Below, in pieces: positions 25,643 to 32,780 of a stretch of DNA of 34,611 nucleotides. Position numbers and translations under genes: made by a program. The notes beneath the pieces are model-generated. The model saw nothing but the letters and a program-made list of their open reading frames with translations, was not told the origin of the DNA and did not search any database. The DNA comes from CAZDYI01 sp964509765 (lineage in GTDB: Bacteria; Pseudomonadota; Gammaproteobacteria; Tethybacterales; Tethybacteraceae): assembly GCA_964509765.1 (NCBI GenBank), contig CAZDYI010000077.1, positions 1 to 34,611 on the forward strand. Direction: 5' to 3'. Numbering within the stretch: the stretch's first letter is position 1; every line of letters starts with the position of its first letter.

Positions 25643-27013
25643 TCAGCCCCCGCCGAGGCGGGCCGCCAGGCCCTCGGGCGGCTCGACCTCCCTCCACCTG
25701 CCGGACGGCAGGTCACGGGGAAGCTCGAAGTCGCCGAACCGGACCCTGACGAGCCGGTTCACCCTTGCCCCGAGGCACTCGAACAGGCGCCGCACAACGC
25801 GGTTGCGGCCCTGGGTAAGCGCGATCTCGTACCAGTTGTTCGCGGTGTCGCGCCGCTTGCGGCGCCCGAGCCTTGCGGGCCGCACGGTCTCTCCGCTTAC
25901 GTCCACGCCTTTCTCTACCGCAGCCTTGATCGCCTCGTCATCGATCATCTCCTTGGCGCGGACCACGTACTCGCGCAGCAGGTTCGCCGACGGGTGGGCG
26001 AGGCCGTTGGCGAGGTCGCCGTCGTCCGTGAACAGAAGCAGCCCCTCGGTGTCGACGTCGAGCCGGCCGACGTTGACCCACCTGCCCGACTCAAGCGCGG
26101 GGAGGTGGTCGAACACCTGGTTCATCCCGCTCCTGCTCACAATCTGCCCGCGCGGCTTGTTGTAGACGATCAGCCGCGGCCCCGCGGCTCCGGAAGGCTT
26201 GAGGGCGACGCCGTCGACCTCGATCCGCGCCCCGTCTCCGGCGCGCGCGCCCAGCCCGGCCACCGAGCCGTCAACGGTGACCCGGCCCTCCTCGAGCATC
26301 TCCTCGGCCTTGCGCCGCGAGGCGAGCCCCGAGGCAGCGATGGCCTTCTGGACCTTCTGCGTTCCGCCGCCCGGGCGGCGCGTGCCCTGCCGCCCGTGTC
26401 CTTTCCCGGACTGACGCCCGCCGGGCTTGCCGGACCTGCCGCCGGGTCCGGACGGACGCCTCCCTGTGCGGTCGCCTGCCTCATCCCGGCGCTGCCTGCC
26501 GAATCGGTCCCCGTCCCTGGGCGGCCTTCTTCCGGGCTTGCCGAACCTGCCGCCGGACCTTCCCGATTCCCCTCTGTTGCCGCGTTCGGACGGCCGCCTT
26601 CCTGTGCTGTCGCCTGCCTCATCCCGGCGCTGCCAGCCGGATCGGCCCCCGTCCCTGGGCGGCCTCCTTCCGGGCTTGCCGAACCTGCCGCCGGACCTGC
26701 CAGTCTCCGCTCTGCCGCCGGGTCCGGACGGACGCCTCACTGTGCGGTCGCCTGCCTCATCCCGGCGCTGCCTGCCGGATCGGTCCCCGTCCCTGGGCGG
26801 CCTCCTTCCAGGCTTGCCGAACCTGCCGCCGGGTCCGGACGGGCGCCTTCCTGTGCGTCCGCCTGACCCGCCCCGGCGCTGCCTGCCGGATCGGTCCCCG
26901 TCCCTGGCAGGCCGCTTTCCAGAGCGGTTCCCCGCCTCGCCGCGCCGCGGCCCTCCTGGTCCGCCGCCGGTCTTGCGCCCCTTGCCGGACGGGCCGCCGC
27001 CTTGCGGCGTCAA
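25643..27013 (-). CDS. rluB: 23S rRNA pseudouridine synthase with Arg/Gly-rich N-terminal repeats
   Basis: RluB/RsuA-family enzyme, expected to form the pseudouridine at 23S position 2605. The enzyme part begins near residue 218: S4 RNA-binding domain (QKVQKAIAASGLASRRKAEEML), then the catalytic domain with NVGRLDVDTEGLLLFTDDGDLA, whose Asp in GRLD is the nucleophile, and TQGRNRVVRRLFECLG. Before it lie over 200 Arg/Gly/Pro-rich residues, 33-198 in four repeats. The TTG start at 27013 is inferred from the TTGA overlap with the scpB stop and GGAAGG upstream; a downstream GTG (residue 92) cannot be excluded. Follows scpA-scpB as in many gammaproteobacteria, where a low-complexity tail on RluB is common but usually C-terminal. 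Confidence 0.88.
   Translation of the reverse strand: MTPQGGGPSGKGRKTGGGPGGPRRGEAGNRSGKRPARDGDRSGRQRRGGSGGRTGRRPSGPGGRFGKPGRRPPRDGDRSGRQRRDEAGDRTVRRPSGPGGRAETGRSGGRFGKPGRRPPRDGGRSGWQRRDEAGDSTGRRPSERGNRGESGRSGGRFGKPGRRPPRDGDRFGRQRRDEAGDRTGRRPSGPGGRSGKPGGRQSGKGHGRQGTRRPGGGTQKVQKAIAASGLASRRKAEEMLEEGRVTVDGSVAGLGARAGDGARIEVDGVALKPSGAAGPRLIVYNKPRGQIVSRSGMNQVFDHLPALESGRWVNVGRLDVDTEGLLLFTDDGDLANGLAHPSANLLREYVVRAKEMIDDEAIKAAVEKGVDVSGETVRPARLGRRKRRDTANNWYEIALTQGRNRVVRRLFECLGARVNRLVRVRFGDFELPRDLPSGRWREVEPPEGLAARLGGG
26420..26917 (-). repeat. four in-frame tandem repeats inside rluB
   Basis: Residues 33-198 of RluB consist of four units that open RPxRDGxRxGxQRR, continue with (DEA)GDRTGRRPS, and close RxGKPG. 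Unit lengths are 37, 46, 46 and 37 residues (111 or 138 bases); the longer ones carry an extra ESGRSGG-type insert. The DNA units are also close to identical, implying recent duplication and likely length variation by slippage. Confidence 0.85.
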
Positions 27014-27615
27014 CCTTCCTTCCCGGATGCTTCCCCGTCCGGACCGCCCCCGTCGGCTGCGGCTTCGGCGTCACCCTCGTCGACGGCGACCTCCTCGGTG
27101 AACTCCTTGAGGTCGGGAAGGTCCGACAGGTCGGATATCCCCAGGTCGTCGAGGAACCGCGGCGTGGTTCCGTACTCGAGCGGCCTGCCGGGCGTCTCGC
27201 GCTTGCCGACGACCTCGACCCAGCCGAGCTCCTCGAGGTGGCCGAGCTGGCTTGCCGAGGTGCTCACCCCGCGCAGCCTCTCGATGTCGCCGCGCGTGAC
27301 CGGCTGGTGGTACGCGACGATCGCAAGGACCTCGGTCATCGGACGCGACAGCCGCGGCGGGGTCGACTCGAGGAAGCGGCGCAGCCGCTCCTTGTGGTCC
27401 TCCCGCGAGCACAGCTGCCAGCCGCCCGAGCTGCGCCGCAGCTCGAGGCCCCTGCCCTCCCAGCTTTTCCCCACCTCCTTGAGTCCCTCGCGCAGCTGCG
27501 ACTTCGTCACCTTCTCGCCGGCCTCGAACAGCTTGAGCAGCTGGCCCTCAGGGCACGGGCGCGCGGCGCACAGCAGTCCGGTCTCCACGATCAGCGCGAC
27601 GCTCTCCTTGTCCAC
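27010..27615 (-). CDS. scpB: segregation and condensation protein B
   Basis: Winged-helix partner of ScpA in the SMC condensin complex that compacts and segregates the chromosome. The 201-residue product shows the ScpB core: LCAARPCPEGQLLKLF, RLSRPMTEVLAIVAYHQPVTRGDIERLRGV, LGWVEVVGKRETPGRPLEYGTTPRFLDDLG, and an acidic Gly-rich tail. GTG at 27615 follows the scpA stop by three bases. Its stop overlaps the rluB start. No smc gene is in the window. Confidence 0.94.
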   Translation of the reverse strand: MDKESVALIVETGLLCAARPCPEGQLLKLFEAGEKVTKSQLREGLKEVGKSWEGRGLELRRSSGGWQLCSREDHKERLRRFLESTPPRLSRPMTEVLAIVAYHQPVTRGDIERLRGVSTSASQLGHLEELGWVEVVGKRETPGRPLEYGTTPRFLDDLGISDLSDLPDLKEFTEEVAVDEGDAEAAADGGGPDGEASGKEG

Positions 27616-27618
27616 GGG

Positions 27619-28401
27619 TCAGTCGTCGCCTCGCTGGATCACCCGGACCTCGGCCTCGCCCCTCTGCTCCAGGCGGACCAGGCGCTCCTTGGCAAGCTGC
27701 AGGGCGGCGAGGAAGAACACGCCCAGCCTCGGACGGGTCGCGTGCTCCGAGCCGAGCAGGCGGGAAAACAGCCAGCGGCCGGCCTTGCGCAGCCGGATCA
27801 GGACGTGCGCCATCGCCTCGCGCACCGTGTAGGAGTCCGCGGCGAAGGTGATCTCCGTCGACATCCTCCTGCGCTCGGACACAGCGAGCATCGCAAGCTG
27901 CAGGTGGCGCACGGCCACTTTCGGCCTGACCTTCGCCATGTCGGGGCCTTCGGCGCCTGCGACGAAGCGGTCGCGGCCCGTTATCGGCCACCCGCGGATC
28001 CTCTCCGCGGCGCCGCGGATCCGCGCGTACTCGACCAGGCGCTCGACGAGCTGCGCGCGCGGGTCCTCCTCCTCCTCGCCCGGCTCGGCGTCGGGCTGCG
28101 GCAGCAGCATGCGCGACTTGATCTCGATGAGGGTCGCGGCCATCAGCAGGTAGTCCGCGACGAGCTCCATCTCGGTGTCGACGATCCCGTCGACGTAGGC
28201 GAGGTACTGCCGCGTGAGGTCCGCCATCGGGATGTCGACGATGTCCATCCGGTCCTTGCGGATCAGGTAGTGGAGCAGGTCGAGCGGGCCCTCGAACTTC
28301 TCGAGCAGCACCCGCATGGCAGACGGCGGGACGTACAGCGAGCGCGGCATCTCGTCCAGGGGCTTGCCGTCGACGACGGCGACCGGCGCGGTCGCGCTCA
28401 T
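27619..28401 (-). CDS. scpA: segregation and condensation protein A
   Basis: Kleisin subunit that bridges the SMC heads. The 260-residue protein shows the family start FEGPLDLLHYLIRKDRMDIVDIPMADLTRQYLAYV, MAATLIEIKSRMLLPQ, an acidic loop (PGEEEEDPRAQL) and the C-terminal winged helix ending VFFLAALQLAKERLVRLEQ. ATG at 28401 overlaps the trpS stop as ATGA; 25 residues precede the kleisin core. Confidence 0.95.
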   Translation of the reverse strand: MSATAPVAVVDGKPLDEMPRSLYVPPSAMRVLLEKFEGPLDLLHYLIRKDRMDIVDIPMADLTRQYLAYVDGIVDTEMELVADYLLMAATLIEIKSRMLLPQPDAEPGEEEEDPRAQLVERLVEYARIRGAAERIRGWPITGRDRFVAGAEGPDMAKVRPKVAVRHLQLAMLAVSERRRMSTEITFAADSYTVREAMAHVLIRLRKAGRWLFSRLLGSEHATRPRLGVFFLAALQLAKERLVRLEQRGEAEVRVIQRGDD

Positions 28402-29600
28402 GCCTGCGGCAGCCCCGCCGCCTCGCGGACCTCGCGCATGACGGCCGCGGCGGACTCCCTCGCCCTCTCGTTGCCGTCGGCGATTATCCTCTCGACCGCG
28501 GCGCTGTCGCCAAGCCACGGCTCCGCGCGCTCGCGAAGCGGCGCGACGGCCTTCTCGATGTTGTCCGATAGCGCCGCCTTGCACTCGATGCAGCCGATCG
28601 ACGCGGTCGTGCAGCCCTCCCTGACCCTGCCGCACTCGGACTCGTCCGAGAACAGCAGGTGGTAGGAGAACGCCGGGCACTTGTCCGGGTCGCCCGGGTC
28701 GTCGCGCCTCACGCGCGCGGGGTCCGTCGGCATCGTCCTGATCTTGCCCGCGACGCTGTCGCGGTCCTCGAGCATGCCGATGTCGTTCCCGTCGGACTTG
28801 GACATCTTCCTGCCGTCGAGCCCGGGCAGGCGCGGGACGGACGAGCGCATCACCTCGGGCGGGACGAGCACCTGCCGGCCGCCGCCGTCGACCCAGCCGA
28901 GCAGCCGCTGGGTCTGCTCGCGCGACAGCCCCTCGGCTCCGCGCACGGCCTCGCGGGCCTTTTCGCGCGCCTCGCGGTCGCCGTCCCGGCCTGCCCTCTT
29001 GCAAAGGGCCATGAACTCACCGGGGTCGCCGAGCATGCCGGCCGCCTCCTTGGCCGCATCCTTCCAGCCCTCGCCCTTGCCGAACCTGTCGTTGAACGTG
29101 CGCGCGATCCGCGCCGCGAGCTCGACGTGGGCCTCCTGGTCCTCGCCGACCGGGACGTAGTCGGCGCCGTGGACGACTATGTCGGCCGCCTGCAGGACCG
29201 GGTAGCCGAGGAAGCCGTAGTTGATCTCGTCCGGCTTGGACTCCGCTGCGACGTCCTTGAAGTGGGGGACTCGCTCGAGCCACGGCAGCGGGCAGACCAT
29301 CGACAGGACGAGGTGCAGCTCTGCGTGCTCGCGCAGCTGCGACTGGACGAAGATCACCGAGCGCTCCGGGTCGATGCCGGCTGCGAGCCAGCACACGACC
29401 ATGTCGACGGTGTTTTTCGGCAGCGAGGCGTAGTTCTCGGAGCCCGTCGTCAGCGCGTGGTAGTCCGCGATGAAGTAGTGGCAGTCGCACCCGTCCTGGA
29501 GCTCGACCCACTTCTGCAGCAGGAAGTTGTGCCCGAGGTGCAAAAGCCCCGTCGGCCTCATCCCCGACAGGACCCTCGGCCTGCGGCCGCCCGCGGTCAT
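28398..29600 (-). CDS. trpS: tryptophanyl-tRNA synthetase
   Basis: Class I synthetase charging tRNA-Trp. It carries the HIGH-type motif HLGH in RPTGLLHLGHNF, YPVLQAADIVVHGADYVPVGEDQ for tryptophan recognition, and KMSKS in LDGRKMSKSDGND. At 400 residues it is the long form, with an extra stretch before KMSKS (around residues 190-260) seen in some gammaproteobacterial enzymes. ATG at 29600 overlaps the yciO stop. Order yciO-trpS-scpA-scpB-rluB is a known gammaproteobacterial block. Confidence 0.95.
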   Translation of the reverse strand: MTAGGRRPRVLSGMRPTGLLHLGHNFLLQKWVELQDGCDCHYFIADYHALTTGSENYASLPKNTVDMVVCWLAAGIDPERSVIFVQSQLREHAELHLVLSMVCPLPWLERVPHFKDVAAESKPDEINYGFLGYPVLQAADIVVHGADYVPVGEDQEAHVELAARIARTFNDRFGKGEGWKDAAKEAAGMLGDPGEFMALCKRAGRDGDREAREKAREAVRGAEGLSREQTQRLLGWVDGGGRQVLVPPEVMRSSVPRLPGLDGRKMSKSDGNDIGMLEDRDSVAGKIRTMPTDPARVRRDDPGDPDKCPAFSYHLLFSDESECGRVREGCTTASIGCIECKAALSDNIEKAVAPLRERAEPWLGDSAAVERIIADGNERARESAAAVMREVREAAGLPQA

Positions 29601-30226
29601 TCCTCGAGGAAGCCGACCGGGCCCCGCCCGCGGCGCAGCACCCCGACCCCGGAGCCGTCGGACAGGTCGAGGATTGTCGTCTCGCCGCCGGGCGTCATGC
29701 CGGCGTCGACGACGAGGCTCGCGACCTTGCCGATCCACTTGCGGTGCCCGCCGACCTCGTCGAGCGCGCTGTCCTCGCCGGGCGGCTTGAGCGAGCACGA
29801 GACCATCGGCCCGCCGAGCTCCCTGAGGAACCCCTGGGCGACCGCGTCGTCCGGCACCCGCAGCCCAACGGTGCGGCGCTTTTTGTGCGCGAAGGCGCTC
29901 GGAACCTCCTTGGTCGCGGGCAGGATGAACGTGTACGCGCCCGGAACGAGCGAGCGCAGGAGGCGGTAGTGAGCGTTGTCGACGACCGCGTACCTGCCGA
30001 GCGACTTGAAGTCGGCGAGCAGCAGGGTGAACATGTGGCTCTCGCGGATCTCGCGCAGGCGCCTCATCGCCTCAATGGCCCTCGTGTCCCCGAGCTCGCA
30101 CGCCAGGCCGTAGTTGGTGTCGGTGGGCAGGACGACAGGCCGGCCGCGCTCGAGCCTGCCGGCCGCGCGGGACAGCTTGCCGAGGTCGAGGCGCTCCCGG
30201 TCGACCTCCAGCCAGGCGTTGCTCAA
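29597..30226 (-). CDS. yciO: YciO-family protein (Sua5/YrdC paralogue)
   Basis: Paralogue of the threonylcarbamoyl-AMP synthase TsaC/Sua5; its own role is not settled in the family. The 209-residue product shows GRPVVLPTDTNYGLACELGD, FTLLLADFKSLGRYAVVDNAHYRLLRSLVPGAYTFILPATKEVP, KKRRTVGLRVPD, and a C-terminal TTILDLSDGSGVGVLRRG. The FTLL and KEVP phrasing marks YciO rather than TsaC. The TTG at 30226 forms a TTGA overlap with the zinc protein gene and gives the expected N-terminus (SNAWLEVD). Confidence 0.9.
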   Translation of the reverse strand: MSNAWLEVDRERLDLGKLSRAAGRLERGRPVVLPTDTNYGLACELGDTRAIEAMRRLREIRESHMFTLLLADFKSLGRYAVVDNAHYRLLRSLVPGAYTFILPATKEVPSAFAHKKRRTVGLRVPDDAVAQGFLRELGGPMVSCSLKPPGEDSALDEVGGHRKWIGKVASLVVDAGMTPGGETTILDLSDGSGVGVLRRGRGPVGFLEE

Positions 30227-30438
30227 TCCCGATCTTCCCTTTCCTCCCCCGGGGGCGCGCCCTGCGGGTCGACCAGCACGTACAGCGTCCCGCAGTACGG
30301 GCACGAGACCTCGCCCTCGCCCTTGGGAACCGGAAGGTAGACCCGCGGGTGCATGTTCCACTTCGCCCCCCGCGGCGGGCAGGAGACCGGCAGGTCGTCC
30401 CGCGGGACCTCGACCCTCGAAGGCGGCTGCCCCGTCAC
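30223..30438 (-). CDS. small CHCC-type zinc-finger protein
   Basis: A 71-residue protein of the family related to NDUFS6 of complex I. The zinc motif is visible: C20, H31 (in WNMHPRVYLP) and CPYC at 46-49. It is typically found beside ilvE in proteobacteria, as here. GTG at 30438 lies 20 bases after the ilvE stop; no strong ribosome binding site is seen. Role unknown. Confidence 0.88.
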   Translation of the reverse strand: MTGQPPSRVEVPRDDLPVSCPPRGAKWNMHPRVYLPVPKGEGEVSCPYCGTLYVLVDPQGAPPGEEREDRD

Positions 30439-30458
30439 GCTTCTTCGCGCCCGGCCCG

Positions 30459-31412
30459 TCAGGCAGCCATGCGGCTGCCGGGGCTCACGCAGCTGAGCCA
30501 GCCGAGGCGGCTCTCGTCCTCGCCGCGCACGCAGGCGAAGTAGGCGTCCTGCAGCCGCTTGGTTACGGGCCCCCTCCTGCCCTCGCCCACGCTCTCGCCG
30601 TCGACGGAGCTGATCGGCGTGACCTCGGCCGCGGTGCCGGTGAAGAAGGCCTCGTCCGCGGCGAAGACGTCCTCCTTGGACAGCGTCTCCACGCGGACCT
30701 CGATGCCGAGTCCCCCGGCGAGCTCAATGACGGTCTGCCGCGTGATCCCGTTGAGCGCCGAGTCAGTCGGCGGCGTGCGCAGGGATCCGCCGCTTACGAG
30801 GAAGATGTTCTCGCCCGAGCCCTCGGCGACGTTGCCCTTGGTGTCGAGCATGAGCGCCTCGGCGTAGCCGCCGGCCATGGCCTCCTGCTTCGCGCGGACC
30901 GAGTTGACGTAGTTACCGCAGACCTTGACGTGGCAGAGCATCGTCCCCGGCTCGGGGCGCAGCACAGAGCTGAAGCCGACGCTGATGCCGTTTACGAGCC
31001 CCTCGTCGCCGAGGTAGGCTCCCCACTCCATCGTCGCGACGCACACGCACACGCCATGGTCCCTGACGCTGAGCCCGAGGCCTGCGTCGTCGTAGAACGC
31101 TATCGGCCTGATGTACGCGTTGTCGTGGCCGTTGGCGCGGACGACCTCGAGCTGCGCGTCGCACAGCTGCCCGCGGCTGTAGGGCAGCCGCATCCCGATC
31201 GCCTCGGCCGAGTCGAACAGCCGGTCGGTGTGGTCGCCGAGGCGGAAGATCGCCGGGCCCTCGGAGGTGAGGTAGGCGCGGACGCCCTCGAACACGCCGG
31301 TGCCGTAGTGCAGGCCGTGGGTGAGGACGTGGGCGCTCGCCCCGGCGGCGTCGACGAGCTCGCCGTTGAACCAGATCTTCCCCTTTCGCTCGGGACGCTT
31401 CTTGCCGGGCAT
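30459..31412 (-). CDS. ilvE: branched-chain amino acid aminotransferase
   Basis: PLP enzyme that carries out the last step in leucine, isoleucine and valine synthesis. The 317-residue protein has GKIWFNGELVDA, the hallmark HYGTGVFEGVRAY, the PLP lysine in VKVCGNYVNS, and EGSGENIFLV. ATG at 31412 was preferred because MPGKKRPERKGKIWFNG places the first strand normally; ATG at 31427 would add five residues and overlap the start codon of the divergent gene. It heads the seven-gene operon down to rluB. Confidence 0.94.
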   Translation of the reverse strand: MPGKKRPERKGKIWFNGELVDAAGASAHVLTHGLHYGTGVFEGVRAYLTSEGPAIFRLGDHTDRLFDSAEAIGMRLPYSRGQLCDAQLEVVRANGHDNAYIRPIAFYDDAGLGLSVRDHGVCVCVATMEWGAYLGDEGLVNGISVGFSSVLRPEPGTMLCHVKVCGNYVNSVRAKQEAMAGGYAEALMLDTKGNVAEGSGENIFLVSGGSLRTPPTDSALNGITRQTVIELAGGLGIEVRVETLSKEDVFAADEAFFTGTAAEVTPISSVDGESVGEGRRGPVTKRLQDAYFACVRGEDESRLGWLSCVSPGSRMAA

Positions 31413-31416
31413 GAAA

Positions 31417-31486
31417 TAGAATCGCATGCGACCTGGGAGACAGACGCCCCTCGCCCCGCATGCGCCCAGGTCCGGCGCCGATTCTA
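31417..31486. promoter_or_regulatory. divergent promoter region ilvE / CNNM gene
   Basis: TAGAAT occurs on the plus strand at 31417-31422 and on the minus strand at 31486-31481, each followed by CG. The minus-strand box would give ilvE a leader of about 60 bases. The plus-strand box ends only three bases before the ATG at 31426, so if it is a true -10 the downstream gene would need a later start. Confidence 0.4.
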
Positions 31487-32748
31487 ATCCAATAACCACC
31501 CTAGTCAGCCTGATACTGGTCGCGCTGGGCCTCTCGGCGTGCTTCTCACTGTGCGAGACGAGCCTGCTGTCGTCCAGGCGCCACCTCCTCGTCGCGAGGG
31601 CCAACAAGGGCCAGCGCGGCGCGAAGGCCGCCCTGCGCCTGCTCGACGACATGGACTCCATGCTCGCGACGCTGCTGCTGTGGAACAACTTCGCCAACGT
31701 CGTCGTCGCGACCCTCGCGACGGTCCTCGCGGTGCGCCTGATCGCCGACAGCGAGACGGTACTGAGCGCGACGAGCGTGCTCACCACGCTCGCGATCCTG
31801 ATCTTCGCCGAGATCACGCCCAAGGCGATCGGGGTCCGGTTCTCCGAGAGCATCTCGTGCTTCGCCGCGCCGGTCCTCTACCTGCTCGTGCGCGCGGTCC
31901 CGATCGGCGGGCTGATGCGCGGCCTGATCAACATCGGCAGGTACGCCTTCCGCATCAAGGGCGAGGGCAAGAACCCGCGGCGGATCGTTGCGGTCAACGA
32001 GATGCTCGCCTTCATCCAGGACAAGGACACGCTCTCGGAGGTGGACGCCGAGCAGAAGGCGATGCTCTACCGGATGGTGGGCCTGCACGAGCTCACCATG
32101 CGCGACCTGATGATCGCGCGCTCGGAGATCGAGTACATCGACCTCGAGGACGAGGTCGGCGAGATCGAGAACGAACTCTACGGCTGCGGCAAGCACAACG
32201 TCCCGCTGTGCAACGACGGGCTCGAGAACGTCCTCGGCATGCTCGACGTCAGGGAGGCTCTCAAGCAGGCCCGCGCCGGCAGGCTGAGCAAGGCAGGCCT
32301 GCGGCGCCTTGCGGACAAGCCGGCCTTCGTCCCCGAGACGATCGACCCGGTCAGGGCGCTGCGCGAGACCGTGAGCCTGCACCAGCGCCCCTGCCTGGTG
32401 GTCGACGAGTACGGCGGCCTGATCGGGATGGTCTCGGTCGCCGACTACTTCAGGCAGGTCTTCGGCGGCCAAGCGCGCAACGGCGACGTCAACGGCAGGG
32501 AGCGCAAGTCGACCGAGATCACGTCGGTCGGCGGCGAGGAGCTCGTCCGCGAGGTCAACCTGCAGCACTCCCTGCAGCTGCCGGAGGAGGCGAAGACGGT
32601 TGCGGGCCTGTTCCTCGAGCGCCTCGGGAACTTCCCCGAGAAGGTCGGCGCGCGCGTGTTCCTCGGCGACATCTACCTCGAGATCGCCGAGCTCGACGAC
32701 CTCAGGATCAAGCAGGTGAGCATCAGGCGGGACGCGGTCGAGGACTGA
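31426..32748 (+). CDS. CNNM/CorC-type transporter or CBS-domain membrane protein
   Basis: A 440-residue member of the DUF21-CBS-CorC_HlyC family, linked to Mg2+ or Co2+ efflux and resistance. The DUF21 membrane domain spans about 20-190 (SACFSLCETSLLSSRRHLL, TLLLWNNFANVVVATLATVLA, LTTLAILIFAEITPKAIGVRF). A CBS pair follows (about 215-345, ending CLVVDEYGGLIGMVSVADYF), then the CorC_HlyC domain (from about 370; ETK-type AKTVAGLFLERLGNFPEKVG). ATG at 31426 is the only ATG, GTG or TTG near the front; it gives about 20 non-membrane residues first. The start remains uncertain. mgtE at 12.6 kb is a second Mg-related gene. Confidence 0.9.
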   Translation: MRPGRQTPLAPHAPRSGADSNPITTLVSLILVALGLSACFSLCETSLLSSRRHLLVARANKGQRGAKAALRLLDDMDSMLATLLLWNNFANVVVATLATVLAVRLIADSETVLSATSVLTTLAILIFAEITPKAIGVRFSESISCFAAPVLYLLVRAVPIGGLMRGLINIGRYAFRIKGEGKNPRRIVAVNEMLAFIQDKDTLSEVDAEQKAMLYRMVGLHELTMRDLMIARSEIEYIDLEDEVGEIENELYGCGKHNVPLCNDGLENVLGMLDVREALKQARAGRLSKAGLRRLADKPAFVPETIDPVRALRETVSLHQRPCLVVDEYGGLIGMVSVADYFRQVFGGQARNGDVNGRERKSTEITSVGGEELVREVNLQHSLQLPEEAKTVAGLFLERLGNFPEKVGARVFLGDIYLEIAELDDLRIKQVSIRRDAVED

Positions 32749-32754
32749 CCCGCC

Positions 32755-32780
32755 CCCGCCGCGGCGGGCCTAGCCGCCGC
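32755..32780. terminator. candidate bidirectional terminator between convergent genes
   Basis: A perfect 14-base palindrome CCCGCCGCGGCGGG (32755-32768) overlaps a second hairpin GCGGCGG (32761-32767) / CCGCCGC (32774-32780) with a six-base loop that contains the stop codon of the oxidoreductase. There is no T-run, so factor-independent termination is doubtful; it may act with Rho or stabilise 3' ends. Confidence 0.35.
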
